Below the pieces are notes generated by a model. That model was not told where the DNA came from. It did no database searches and saw nothing but the letters and a program-made list of their open reading frames with translations. From Larkinella sp051857545 (GTDB lineage Bacteria; Bacteroidota; Bacteroidia; Cytophagales; Spirosomataceae), in assembly GCF_051857545.1 (NCBI RefSeq), contig NZ_JBPZHB010000010.1:186001-250000 (forward strand): 64,000 nucleotides of DNA. Reading direction: 5' to 3'. Of this stretch, positions 44,334-53,413 are shown one piece after another; position 1 is the first letter of the stretch, and each line of letters opens with the position of its first letter. Made by a program: the position numbers and the translations under genes.

Positions 44334-44861
44334 TTATTTCACCGGAATGGTTTTTACCGCAATGGATGCCCCGGCGGCTGAGGTAATTCCCAGCGGTTTT
44401 CCAAAGGTGTCAATCAGGTTTTTCCAGTACAAATCACCCGGAGCGGTTGAGTTTCCGGCGATTTGACGGGCAATGTCAAAATTCGTCTCGGTAAGGGTCG
44501 TTATGTTCCAGACATCCGGTGTTGGAATTTGGGTCGTCGTGAGTGATAATTTAGTGTCATTGTCCGTCAAAGCCCATTTGCCCGATGAAGACGTTCCGTC
44601 CAGACTGGTTTGTACGAAGTCTCCACCCGTTTTAAATTCAAGCTTGAACTTGCTCATATCAACAAGATTGGCTGCACCACCACCTTTGGTGTATCCCGTT
44701 ATTGGCGTTGCAGTGCCTAAACCGATAGAACCAGTTTGCACTTCCCAGGTGCGGACCAACATTTCAGATTTGGTTTTAACCGCCGGGGTGTCGTCGTCAT
44801 CTTTGCTACAACTTACGAACAGCGTAGTTCCCATCAACAGGAGCAGGAGGGCTTTTTTCAT
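44334..44861 (-). CDS. Small exported lipoprotein, hypothetical
   Basis: The start is the ATG at 44859-44861, which gives a lipoprotein signal (MKKALLLLLMGTTLFVSC, Cys18) followed by an acidic SKDDDDTPA spacer. The ~175-residue mature part is lipocalin-like in pattern (KTKSEMLVRTWEVQTGSI, LEFKTGGDFVQTSL..GKWALTDNDTKLSLTT). Such 'lipocalin-like' small lipoproteins are common in Bacteroidota with unknown roles. Confidence 0.82.
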   Translation of the reverse strand: MKKALLLLLMGTTLFVSCSKDDDDTPAVKTKSEMLVRTWEVQTGSIGLGTATPITGYTKGGGAANLVDMSKFKLEFKTGGDFVQTSLDGTSSSGKWALTDNDTKLSLTTTQIPTPDVWNITTLTETNFDIARQIAGNSTAPGDLYWKNLIDTFGKPLGITSAAGASIAVKTIPVK

Positions 44862-44987
44862 ACAGATCGATTTTTCAGGCTTATTTTGTGGCTGCAATTT
44901 ATTGAAATATTTTTAGTTCGGTGGTTTTCACCGCCGAATAAGAAACGGATTGCCAGACTAATATATTATACGGCAAAAATACATGGG

Positions 44988-47900
44988 TCAATGCAACCCC
45001 TGACACACGCAGTGAATGTGTCCGAAGCTCTGCGTTTCGGCGTGCCAGTCGAAGGCGTCGTTGGATCGGTTGTTTTCCCAGAAAAACTTGCCGCGCGTCC
45101 GGGTGTAATTCCCGGTTTCATTCATTGTGGCGGCATCGAATAGCCGTCCGTTGATCATCACATACTGAATGAACTGGCTGTTGCGCAGGTCCTGCAATGG
45201 GTTTTTATCGAGCACCAGCAAATCCGCCAGTTTTCCAGCTTCCAGCGAACCAATTTCTTTGTCTAATCCCAGGTTTCTGGCCGGGCCAATCGTGGCCTGT
45301 TTCAGCGCCTGCAAATTCGAAATGCCGCCCTGGCCGAGCATCCAGAGTTCCCAGTGCGCACCCAGTCCCTGCAACTGCCCGTGGGCACCGAGGTGAACGC
45401 TCACCCCCGCATCCGTGAGTTGTTTGGCGGTTTGCGAGTTACCAATGTGACCGAATTCTTCATCGGGCAACATCGTCCGCCGACGCGACCGGCTGTCGAT
45501 CACGGCGCGGGGCGTAAACCGCAGCAAGCGTTCCTGTTCCCAGACATTCATTTTCTGGTACCAGTAATATTCGCCGGAAACACTCCCAAAACTCACGATC
45601 AAGGTCGGTGTATAACCGGTTTTGCTGTTACTCCACAACGACACAACATCCTTGTAAATCGGATCGACCGGCAGATTGTGCTCCACCGTCGTGTGGCCGT
45701 CCATGACCATCGTCAGGTTGTGGTTAAAGAACGAACCGCCCTCGGGCACCACCATCATGCCCAGTTCGCGGGCGGCCTGAATGATCTGCTGGCGTTGGTT
45801 CCGGCGGGGCTGGTTGTAACTTTTAACGGAAAATGCACCGACGGCTTTCATCCGGCGCAGGTGCGAACGGGCGTCGTCCAGGCTGTTGACCACGGCTTTG
45901 AAATCGCCGTCGGCACCGTAAATAATCGTTCCGGTCGAATACACCCGGGGTCCGAGCATCCGGCCGGTTTTTACCATTTCCGACTGGCTGAAAACCATCT
46001 CGGTATTCGACGACGGATCATGAACCGTCGTCACGCCATAGGCCAGGTTTGTAAAATACGACCACTGTTGCTGGGGCGATTTGCCGTCGCCGGTGCCGAT
46101 GTGGGCGTGGGAGTCGATTAAACCGGGCATGATGGTTTTGCCCGTGGCGTCGATGATTTTGGCACCCGCTGGAATCGTGACCGAGCTGGCCGGGCCGACC
46201 GCCAGAATCTTGTTGTCCTGCACCACCAGCACGCCATTTTCAATCACCGCATCGTCTTTCATCGTCAGAATAGTAGCTCCTTTAAATGCCACGATGCCTT
46301 TTGGGACGTCGGTCGTCAGCTTCAGGCCGATCGGTATTCCGGTGCTGTCGATGGCGGGCAGTTTTTCGGGGGCACCTTCCACAAAGGCAAAACTGTTCTG
46401 AATGGATCGGGTGAAATAGTCCGGCCCAATGGTCCAGTGCAGTTTCTGGCTGTCGTTCGACCAGTGCAGGTAATCACCGGCGTCGCGGGTTACTTTATAA
46501 ATGGGGAAAGCTTTCGTTCCACCCGAGAGATCGGCGGCTTTTCCGCTCATCGGGAAGGGCGCGATGTAGAGCTGAAAAAGCTCCTGAAACGCAATCCAGC
46601 GGTTGTCGGGGCTCGGCACAAACCGGGTGGCATACTGCGAGGTAAAATGCGTTTGCTCGTCGGCATTGTTGAGCGTAACGCTTTTGAAGGCTTTCGTCGC
46701 CCCATCTTCTACGAAGAAAATCCGGTCGCCGGTGGGGTTGAACAGCGGTTCATCGCCGTTTTCCCGAATGAATCGGGCCGCACCGCCGTTGCCCGGCATG
46801 ACGTACAAACCCGGTTCTTTGCCGTATGCAAAGCCCATAAAACCGTTTCCGGTTCCTTTGCGATACACAATTTGGGAGCCATCGGGCGAGAAAACCGGCG
46901 TGTTGTAAAAGCCTTTTTCGCGGGTCAGCGTCTCGGTTTTGCGGGAATGGAGGTTCAGTTTGCGGATGCTGCCCGTCAACGAATCGTTCCAGGTGGTGTA
47001 GAGCAGGAATTTGCCGTCGGGGCTAAAACTGGGTTCGTATTCAAAACTGGCGGTTTCTTTGGTCAACCGTTCGGGCTGGCCGTTGGGCAGTTTTTTCAGG
47101 TAGAGATAACCCGCTGCGTGAAAAACCAGCGTTTTTTCGTCGGGCGAGGTCCGGGCGTGGCGGATCATTTTGGAATCGAACGTGGGCGAAAAAACCGTCT
47201 GCGGAAAGCGCACCGCATCCTGAACCGTCAGTTTGGCGTTCACCGTGAACGGGATTTCAACGGCTTTGGCCGATTGAATAGTCACCCGAAACAGCTTGCC
47301 TTTGGCCCAGATCACGAGTTCCTTTCCGTCGGGCAGCCAGTCATAGTTGGGATAAAGGCCCATAATCGCCCAGGCTTCCTGCTGGTCTTTGTTGAGCTGA
47401 TCGAAGACCGGAAATTCCTCCCCGGTTTTCAGGTCGTGGATATACAGCACAGTTTTCGTCCGAACCCGCCGGACAAACGCCAGTTGCTGTCCGTCGGGCG
47501 AAACCTGCGGGCGGGTCGCACCACCGGGGCCGGTCACAATATTCTTGATGTCGCCCGTCTGCCGGTCAAACCGTTTGATGGTGTAAATCTGGCCGTTGGG
47601 ATCTTTGTTGTACTGAAAAATCGGCCCCGGACTCACGTCTTCACTGAAATAGACGTACCGCCCGTCGGGCGAAACGCAGGGTTCTCCGGCATCCTGCTGG
47701 TCATTTTTCCGTTTGGTCAACTGCAAACCGGCGGTTGCGCCCCCGGCATGATAGAGCCAGAGTTCACCCGCCCCCAATGAACGGCGACTCGTAAAGTGCT
47801 TGCGGGCCACGAGATACTGGCCGTCGGGCGTCCAGACGGCGTTGTTCAGCAATCGAAAGTCTTCGTTCGTGATCTGGCGCAACCCGGAGCCGTCGCGGTT

Positions 47901-48242
47901 CATCGTCCAGATGTTATCGCCCCCGGCGCGGTCGCTGGTGAACGAAATCCGTTGGCCGTCGGGGCTGTAGCGGGGTTGAACTTCCAGGGGCAAACCGCCG
48001 GACAGAAGCTTCGCGGTGCCGCCGGTGATGGGTAGCGTGTAAAGATCGCCCAGAAGATCGAACACGATTTCGCGGCCGTCCGGACTCACGTCGAGGTTCA
48101 TCCAAGTGCCTTCGGTGGTCGTTAGGCTGACTTCTTTGGCGGGTCCTCTGGGTGTGGCAACGTCCCAGGTGTCTTTGGGTTTTTGGGCAAATGAAAGGAT
48201 AGAAGCCAGCAAGGCAACGGCTACGGTGTACAGTTTCTTCAT
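44988..48242 (-). CDS. TolB-type propeller / amidohydrolase fusion protein, exported
   Basis: The start is the ATG at 48240-48242, which opens a signal peptide (MKKLYTVAVALLASILSFAQ). The ~1084-residue protein has an N-terminal PD40/TolB-like propeller to about residue 620, with repeated DGREIVFDLLGDLY, SPDGQRISFTSDRAGGDNIW and SPDGKFLLYTTW units. The C-terminal amidohydrolase (about 660-1035) begins with ATILTMKDDAVIENGVLVV, has the metal HxH in PGLIDSHAHIGTGDG, and ends in GSLEAGKLADLLVLDKNPL. Other ligand candidates are VEHNLPVD and HLGAHGQLQGLGAHWEL. The substrate is unknown; the family includes dipeptidase-like and cyclic-amide hydrolases. It stands alone. Confidence 0.93.
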   Translation of the reverse strand: MKKLYTVAVALLASILSFAQKPKDTWDVATPRGPAKEVSLTTTEGTWMNLDVSPDGREIVFDLLGDLYTLPITGGTAKLLSGGLPLEVQPRYSPDGQRISFTSDRAGGDNIWTMNRDGSGLRQITNEDFRLLNNAVWTPDGQYLVARKHFTSRRSLGAGELWLYHAGGATAGLQLTKRKNDQQDAGEPCVSPDGRYVYFSEDVSPGPIFQYNKDPNGQIYTIKRFDRQTGDIKNIVTGPGGATRPQVSPDGQQLAFVRRVRTKTVLYIHDLKTGEEFPVFDQLNKDQQEAWAIMGLYPNYDWLPDGKELVIWAKGKLFRVTIQSAKAVEIPFTVNAKLTVQDAVRFPQTVFSPTFDSKMIRHARTSPDEKTLVFHAAGYLYLKKLPNGQPERLTKETASFEYEPSFSPDGKFLLYTTWNDSLTGSIRKLNLHSRKTETLTREKGFYNTPVFSPDGSQIVYRKGTGNGFMGFAYGKEPGLYVMPGNGGAARFIRENGDEPLFNPTGDRIFFVEDGATKAFKSVTLNNADEQTHFTSQYATRFVPSPDNRWIAFQELFQLYIAPFPMSGKAADLSGGTKAFPIYKVTRDAGDYLHWSNDSQKLHWTIGPDYFTRSIQNSFAFVEGAPEKLPAIDSTGIPIGLKLTTDVPKGIVAFKGATILTMKDDAVIENGVLVVQDNKILAVGPASSVTIPAGAKIIDATGKTIMPGLIDSHAHIGTGDGKSPQQQWSYFTNLAYGVTTVHDPSSNTEMVFSQSEMVKTGRMLGPRVYSTGTIIYGADGDFKAVVNSLDDARSHLRRMKAVGAFSVKSYNQPRRNQRQQIIQAARELGMMVVPEGGSFFNHNLTMVMDGHTTVEHNLPVDPIYKDVVSLWSNSKTGYTPTLIVSFGSVSGEYYWYQKMNVWEQERLLRFTPRAVIDSRSRRRTMLPDEEFGHIGNSQTAKQLTDAGVSVHLGAHGQLQGLGAHWELWMLGQGGISNLQALKQATIGPARNLGLDKEIGSLEAGKLADLLVLDKNPLQDLRNSQFIQYVMINGRLFDAATMNETGNYTRTRGKFFWENNRSNDAFDWHAETQSFGHIHCVCQGLH

Positions 48243-48544
48243 GTTGGGCGTGTAAGGCTCCGAAAGATACTGAATGAGTCGCAAAGACGACGACCGAAAC
48301 CGCCAAATCTTGCCGTATGACTATTGAAAGTATAAATTTGAAAATTTTACCAATTGTTGTATTATTCGGTGATGTAGCGTGACGATAGAATAAACCTTTG
48401 TTAAGAAATAAATTCTGTAAAACTCTTTTGATCAGAATATTGTAGTATTGTGTAGAAGATTAGTAGTGAACTGAAAATGTATCGTTAAAGTCTTGTAATT
48501 GTACTAAATTAATTGTTGATTCACACACCCTACGCATTTACACC
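48243..48544. other. AT-rich divergent intergenic region (302 bp)
   Basis: No gene is visible. The region is AT-rich from about 48320 to 48530 and should contain promoters for the amidohydrolase fusion (minus) and for the small coiled-coil protein (plus). No clear terminator or repeat was seen. Confidence 0.4.
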
Positions 48545-48760
48545 ATGAAAAACATAGAAAAACAACTGGCTGATTTACAGCTTCAAATTGAACACCTGAA
48601 CAAAAAAGTTACCGTATTGCTGGAACATACACCCGCGAGCGAAGGCTTTTTAAGCCGGTCGCTGGTGCACAAGCAGCAACACAAAGCCAATCCGGGAGAC
48701 CGCTTATTTAATCCGTCCAAAGGCATCAACCGGTTTCGCTCTTTGCAGAATAACGGTTAA
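48545..48760 (+). CDS. Small coiled-coil hypothetical protein
   Basis: The 71-residue product begins with a heptad-like helix (MKNIEKQLADLQLQIEHLNKKVTVLLEHT), probably a short coiled coil. A polar basic tail follows (LVHKQQHKANPGDRLFNPSKGINRFRSLQNNG). No family is recognised. A long AT-rich leader precedes it, which suggests a real promoter. Confidence 0.6.
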   Translation: MKNIEKQLADLQLQIEHLNKKVTVLLEHTPASEGFLSRSLVHKQQHKANPGDRLFNPSKGINRFRSLQNNG

Positions 48761-48812
48761 AAACCGGATCGGATTCGGCGGTATGAAATTGATAATCAGG
48801 TCGACATCCGCT

Positions 48813-49070
48813 TTATTTGTAGCTTTCAATGGGCCACTCCAGATGCCCTCCCTGGGTCTGTTTTCCAACATACGCCGTACGGCAGTCTACCGCCGGGCGA
48901 CCCGGTTTTTTTTGAGACATCGTCTTCCCATTCGCTTTTTGAACCGCCGGTACCACATTACCCGGTTTTTTGGTTCGAACGACCCCGTAGTCGGGTCCAC
49001 CGGCAGCCAGAATGGCCAGGCCAATCACGAGCCCCAACGCGGAGGGGACTAAGTTTACATTCAGATTCAT
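48813..49070 (-). CDS. Small hypothetical protein with one membrane segment
   Basis: The 85-residue frame has a hydrophobic N-terminal segment (ALGLVIGLAILAAGG at about 11-25) and a basic tail (KTKKPG, KKPGRP). I do not recognise it. A plus-strand frame of similar length covers the same bases but is arginine-rich and looks like a shadow. The evidence for coding is weak. Confidence 0.4.
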   Translation of the reverse strand: MNLNVNLVPSALGLVIGLAILAAGGPDYGVVRTKKPGNVVPAVQKANGKTMSQKKPGRPAVDCRTAYVGKQTQGGHLEWPIESYK

Positions 49071-49270
49071 CAGGTGTGTTGTTACGTTTACTGCCGCAAG
49101 GTAAAACGGAACCCGCCTACGGTGGAAAATAATTTGGTTAAGTGGAAAAAACGGTGCCTTGAGTGGAGGATTCTTTTCCGGAAACGCGAACTGGTACTGA
49201 CAATACCGGCACCTTCGTCGTAAAATGAATAGTAAAAATCGGTGCGTCGTCGCTTATGGTTACAGATATA

Positions 49271-49334
49271 CCCCCAACCCCCTAAAGGGGGCTGCAAAAT
49301 GACGAACATTTGGCCCCCTTTAGGGGGTTGGGGG
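49271..49334. repeat. Perfect 22-bp inverted repeat (CCCCCTAAAGGGGG-type intergenic element)
   Basis: Arms at 49271-49292 and 49313-49334 are exact reverse complements with a 20-bp spacer. Each arm holds the near-self-complementary core CCCCCTAAAGGGGG, so alternative folds are possible. Similar C-rich/G-rich elements are familiar as dispersed intergenic repeats in Bacteroidota. It lies 43 bp upstream of the oxidoreductase operon start and sits in a 307-bp gene-free stretch (49071-49377) that otherwise shows nothing notable. Confidence 0.85.
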
Positions 49335-49377
49335 CTGTAGGTTTCTACTAAAAAAGCCTCTTCAAACCTTGCTAACT

Positions 49378-50799
49378 ATGGCACCGGAAAAAAAATCAGT
49401 GGTCTCCCGGAGAAAATTTCTCGACCTGACCACCAAAGGAGCCCTCGCAACAACCGCGCTCGTCAGCGGTTTTCCAACCATCGTACCGGCCTCGGTATTT
49501 GGTAAAAATGCCCCCAGCAACCGCATCAACGTCGGCGCGATTGGCGTTGGCCGCATTTCGCGGACGCACGACATGCCGGGTGTCTGGCAATATGACAACG
49601 CCCTGATCATGGCCGTTTGCGACGTAGACAGCAAGCGGGTCGAAGAAGGGAAACAACTCGTCAATGGCGTCTATGCCAAGAAAACCGGTAAATCGTACGA
49701 TGGTGTGCGGGGTTATGGCGACTACCGCGAGTTGCTGGCCAATAAGGACATCGATGCGGTTTTGATCAGTACGCCCGATCACTGGCACGCGCCGATGGTG
49801 GTTCACGCCGTTAATGCCGGGAAAGATGTCTACATGCAAAAACCGGCGTCGCTGACCATTTCGGAAGGCCGGTTGATGGCCGATGCGGTCAAACGGACGG
49901 GGCGGATTATGCAGGTGGGAAGCCAGCAGCGGTCGTCGCACCAGTTCCGGTTTGCGGCCGAACTCGTTCGCAACGGGCGGATTGGTCAACTGAAAACCGT
50001 CTCCGTCGGCTTGCCCGGCGACCCTTCCGGCGATGAAGAACCGGAAATGCCGATCCCGAAAAACCTCAATTACGACATGTGGCTCGGCACAACGCCCGAG
50101 GTGTATTATACCGAAAAACGGGTGCATCCGCAGAAAGATTACGACCGTCCGGGCTGGTTGCGCTGCGAACAGTTCGGCGCGGGTATGATCACCGGCTGGG
50201 GCTCGCACCACATCGACTGTTCCCACTGGGCGATGAATACTGAATATACCGGGCCGGTAGAAATCTGGGGGAAAGCCGATTTTCCGAAGAAAGGGCTGTG
50301 GGATGTACACGGTATTTTCCGCACCGAAGCCTTGTACGAAAACGGCGTCCGGATGGTGGTCAGCAACGAGTTGCCCAACGGAATCAAGTTTGAAGGCACC
50401 GACGGCTGGATTTTTGTGTCACGGGGCGACTCCTCCGTTACCGCCAGCGATCCCATTGCCAAACAGAAAGCCGCCAAAGCCCTGGATGCCAGCGATCCGA
50501 AGATTCTGGAGTCGGTGATCGGCCCGAATGAGATTCATTTGCCGGTTAGCAAAGAACACCACGGCAACTGGCTGGAAAGTATCGTCAGCCGCAAGGAGCC
50601 CATTGCCCCCGCCGAGGTGGGTCACCGGTCGTGTTCGGCCTGTCTGCTTCACCACGCGGCCATGAAACTGGATCGGAAACTGTATTGGGACCCGAAAAAA
50701 GAGCAGTTTAAGAACGATGCGGAGGCCAATAAACTCTTGTCCCGTACGCAGCGGTCGCCCTATGCCATTCAGGTTGTTGCCTCCACCAAATCAAAATAA
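49378..50799 (+). CDS. Tat-exported Gfo/Idh/MocA-family oxidoreductase (first of three)
   Basis: The start is the ATG at 49378-49380 (MAPEKKS); a TTG 9 bp upstream is rejected. The ~473-residue product has a Tat signal (SRRKFLDLTTKGALATTALVSGFP). The Rossmann motif NVGAIGVGRISRTHDMP follows, then the nucleotide-binding loop VLISTPDHWHAPM and the catalytic-lysine motif DVYMQKP (Lys155). The C-terminal substrate domain has GWGSHHIDCSHW. It should oxidise or reduce a sugar or sugar derivative using a tightly bound NAD(P). First gene of a tight four-gene operon. Confidence 0.95.
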   Translation: MAPEKKSVVSRRKFLDLTTKGALATTALVSGFPTIVPASVFGKNAPSNRINVGAIGVGRISRTHDMPGVWQYDNALIMAVCDVDSKRVEEGKQLVNGVYAKKTGKSYDGVRGYGDYRELLANKDIDAVLISTPDHWHAPMVVHAVNAGKDVYMQKPASLTISEGRLMADAVKRTGRIMQVGSQQRSSHQFRFAAELVRNGRIGQLKTVSVGLPGDPSGDEEPEMPIPKNLNYDMWLGTTPEVYYTEKRVHPQKDYDRPGWLRCEQFGAGMITGWGSHHIDCSHWAMNTEYTGPVEIWGKADFPKKGLWDVHGIFRTEALYENGVRMVVSNELPNGIKFEGTDGWIFVSRGDSSVTASDPIAKQKAAKALDASDPKILESVIGPNEIHLPVSKEHHGNWLESIVSRKEPIAPAEVGHRSCSACLLHHAAMKLDRKLYWDPKKEQFKNDAEANKLLSRTQRSPYAIQVVASTKSK

Positions 50800-50826
50800 T
50801 CAGTGCGTTTAACCGAAATACTTCGA

Positions 50827-52215
50827 ATGAAAGTAGCCCCCGTTGCCGGCAGTCTGTTGATGGCTGCCTTACTCACCGCTTGTCAGTCTGATCAAAAAAA
50901 GGATGACATGATTCATCTCATTACCCTCGATCCCGGTCATTTTCATGCGGCCCTGGTGCAGAAAACCATGTTTGATGGCGTCGATTCGACGGTGCATGTC
51001 TATGCCCCGGATGGCCCGGATGTGCAGCTTCATCTGGATAAAATAAAGGGTTACAACGCCCGTCCGGAAGACCCCACGAACTGGCATGAAGACGTCTACC
51101 TGGGTACGGATTTTCTCGATAAAATGCTAACCGACAAAGCCGGAAATGTGGTGGTCATGGCGGGCAATAACCGCCTGAAAACCGACTACATCCAGAAAAC
51201 TGTGGGGGCCGGATTCAACGTTCTGGCCGACAAACCGATGGTGATCAGCGCGGCCAACTTCGACCAGTTGAAAGAGGCATTTGCGACCGCCGAAAAGAAC
51301 AAGGTGCTGTTGTATGACATCATGACCGAACGCTACGAGATCAGCACGATGCTGCAACGGGCCTTCTCACAGCAGGCCGATTTGTTCGGAACGCTGGAAA
51401 AAGGAACACCCGAAAATCCGGCGGTTACCAAGGAAAGTGTTCACCATTTTTACAAAAACGTCTCCGGCAGCATCCTGACCCGGCCGTCCTGGTTTATGGA
51501 TGTGGCCCAGCAGGGCGAAGGCATCGTGGACGTAACCACCCACCTCGTCGATCTGGTGCAGTGGGAATGTTTCCCGGAACAAACGATTGATTACCAAAAG
51601 GATATCAGCCTGACGTCGGCCCGTCGCTGGACGACCGACATGACGCTGAGTCAGTTCAAAGCCATCACCAAGCAGGACGCTTTTCCGGACTATCTCAAGA
51701 AAGATGTAGTGAAAGACAGCGTGTTGAAGGTGTATAGCAATGGCGAAATCAACTACCAGCTTCGCGGGGTTCACGCCAAGGTATCGGTGATCTGGAAATA
51801 CAAAGCACCGGAAGGCACGGGCGATACCCACTATTCGATCATGCGGGGAACGAAAGCCAATCTGATCATTCGTCAGGGGGCCGAGCAGCAATACAAACCG
51901 ACGCTCTACATCGAAGCGGTTGACAAAAACACGGATCTGGAAGCTGCGCTGAAAACGGTTTTGCCGAATATCCAGAAAGAATTCCCGGGCGTCGAGGTGA
52001 AGAAAATTGCCAAAGGCTATGAAGTGGTCATCCCGGAAAAATACAAGGAAGGACACGAAGCCCACTTTGGCCGCGTGGCACAGAAATACCTCGATTACCT
52101 GAAAGCTGGTGCCTTGCCCGCCTGGGAAGTGCCGAACATGATTTCGAAGTACTACACGACCACGCAGGCACTTGAACTGGCCAAGAAATCCAAAAGTGAA
52201 CTCGCGACAAAGTGA
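50827..52215 (+). CDS. Lipoprotein Gfo/Idh/MocA-type oxidoreductase (second of three)
   Basis: The start is the ATG at 50827 (MKVAPVAGSLLMAALLTAC, lipobox Cys19); a GTG 24 bp upstream is in frame but less likely. The ~462-residue product has an altered N-terminus for a Rossmann protein (HLITLDPGHFHAALVQ replaces the usual GxGxxG) and the lysine motif NVLADKPMVI. VDVTTHLVDLVQW is in the catalytic domain. This matches the putative-oxidoreductase-C-terminal subgroup of the family. With a changed cofactor motif it may use a different cofactor or bind it poorly. It lies 27 bp after the first oxidoreductase. Confidence 0.88.
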   Translation: MKVAPVAGSLLMAALLTACQSDQKKDDMIHLITLDPGHFHAALVQKTMFDGVDSTVHVYAPDGPDVQLHLDKIKGYNARPEDPTNWHEDVYLGTDFLDKMLTDKAGNVVVMAGNNRLKTDYIQKTVGAGFNVLADKPMVISAANFDQLKEAFATAEKNKVLLYDIMTERYEISTMLQRAFSQQADLFGTLEKGTPENPAVTKESVHHFYKNVSGSILTRPSWFMDVAQQGEGIVDVTTHLVDLVQWECFPEQTIDYQKDISLTSARRWTTDMTLSQFKAITKQDAFPDYLKKDVVKDSVLKVYSNGEINYQLRGVHAKVSVIWKYKAPEGTGDTHYSIMRGTKANLIIRQGAEQQYKPTLYIEAVDKNTDLEAALKTVLPNIQKEFPGVEVKKIAKGYEVVIPEKYKEGHEAHFGRVAQKYLDYLKAGALPAWEVPNMISKYYTTTQALELAKKSKSELATK

Positions 52216-52222
52216 AACGACC

Positions 52223-53395
52223 ATGAACAAATCACAAGCCAACCGGCGACGGTTTATCAAAGAATCCGTTACCACCGCGGCCGGGCTCGCCGGTCTGACG
52301 GCCCTTCCCAAAGAACTTCTGGCCGCTCCCGGAATCCCGTATTCGGTTCCCGTGGTGGGCAGCAGCCGTCCGAAAGGCGCGGCCCGCATCCGGTTTTCGG
52401 CCATTGGTCTGAATCACGGCCATATTTACGGGCAGGTCGAAGCCGTCATTCGCGGGGGCGGGCAGCTTGTTTCGTTTTACGCCAAAGAACCGGATCTGGC
52501 GGCTGCCTTCACGAAGCGCTACCCTGATGCCAAACTCGCCAAAAGCGAAAAGGAAATTCTGGACGACAGCTCGATTCAACTGGTGGTGAGTGCCGGCATT
52601 CCCGACGAACGCGCCCCGCTCGGCATTCGGGTGATGAAGGCGGGCAAGGATTACATGGCCGACAAACCCGGCATCACGACGCTCGAACAACTGGCCGAGG
52701 TTCGCAAGGTTCAGCAGGCCACCAAACGGATTTACTCGATCATGTACAGCGAGCGGTTTGAGAACAAGGCGACGGTGAAGGCGGGGGAACTGGTGAAAGC
52801 CGGAGCGATCGGCAAAGTCATTCAGACCATCGGTTTGGGTCCCCACCGCATGAATGCCAAAACGCGCCCCGAGTGGTTTTTCGACAAGCAGCGGTTTGGT
52901 GGGATCATTTGCGACATTGCCTCTCACCAGTTCGACCAGTTTCTGTTTTTCACGGGTTCCACCCAGGCTGAAGTCGTTGCGTCACAGGTTGGCAATACGA
53001 ACCATCCGCAATACCCGAAATTTGAAGATTTTGGTGATGCGATGGTGCGCGGCAACGGCGGAACCGGCTACATCCGCGTCGACTGGTTCACGCCCGACGG
53101 CCTGAAATCCTGGGGAGACGGGCGGCTGACCATTCTCGGCACCGACGGTTTTATCGAACTGCGGAAGAACGTCGACATTGCCGGACGCGACGGCGGCAAC
53201 CACCTGATTCTGGTCGATAATAAGGAAACGAAGTACATCGACTGCAGCAAGGAAACGACGCCTTACGGCACCCAGCTTATCGACGATATTCTGAACCGGA
53301 CCGAAACCGCCATGACCCAGGCGCATTGTTTCCTGGCGACGGAACTGGCGTTGAAAGCCCAGAAACAGGCCCAGCAGGTCAAACTAAAAGTTTAA
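52223..53395 (+). CDS. Tat-exported Gfo/Idh/MocA-family oxidoreductase (third of three)
   Basis: The start is the ATG at 52223 (MNKSQANRRRFIKESVTTAAGLAGLTAL, Tat signal); an upstream in-frame ATG at 52172 lies inside the preceding gene. The ~390-residue product has RIRFSAIGLNHGHIYGQVEAV as its Rossmann start, VVSAGIPDERAPLG, the lysine motif DYMADKPGIT, and the catalytic-site DIASHQFDQFLFF. It follows the second oxidoreductase after 7 bp and precedes the ThuA gene by 18 bp. Confidence 0.93.
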   Translation: MNKSQANRRRFIKESVTTAAGLAGLTALPKELLAAPGIPYSVPVVGSSRPKGAARIRFSAIGLNHGHIYGQVEAVIRGGGQLVSFYAKEPDLAAAFTKRYPDAKLAKSEKEILDDSSIQLVVSAGIPDERAPLGIRVMKAGKDYMADKPGITTLEQLAEVRKVQQATKRIYSIMYSERFENKATVKAGELVKAGAIGKVIQTIGLGPHRMNAKTRPEWFFDKQRFGGIICDIASHQFDQFLFFTGSTQAEVVASQVGNTNHPQYPKFEDFGDAMVRGNGGTGYIRVDWFTPDGLKSWGDGRLTILGTDGFIELRKNVDIAGRDGGNHLILVDNKETKYIDCSKETTPYGTQLIDDILNRTETAMTQAHCFLATELALKAQKQAQQVKLKV

Positions 53396-53413
53396 TTTTT
53401 TATCGAACTATTC

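Noticed and set aside
46437..47780. Long plus-strand frame of about 447 codons
   Set aside because: It is antisense to the propeller part of the amidohydrolase fusion, and its product is His/Arg/Gly-rich with no motif.
48783..49052. Plus-strand frame of 89 codons over the small membrane protein
   Set aside because: It is arginine-rich and lacks hydrophobic or domain structure. The minus-strand frame with a membrane segment is the better, though weak, candidate.
51367..52404. Minus-strand frame of about 345 codons
   Set aside because: It runs antisense across two Gfo/Idh/MocA genes that have signals and conserved motifs, so it is a shadow frame.
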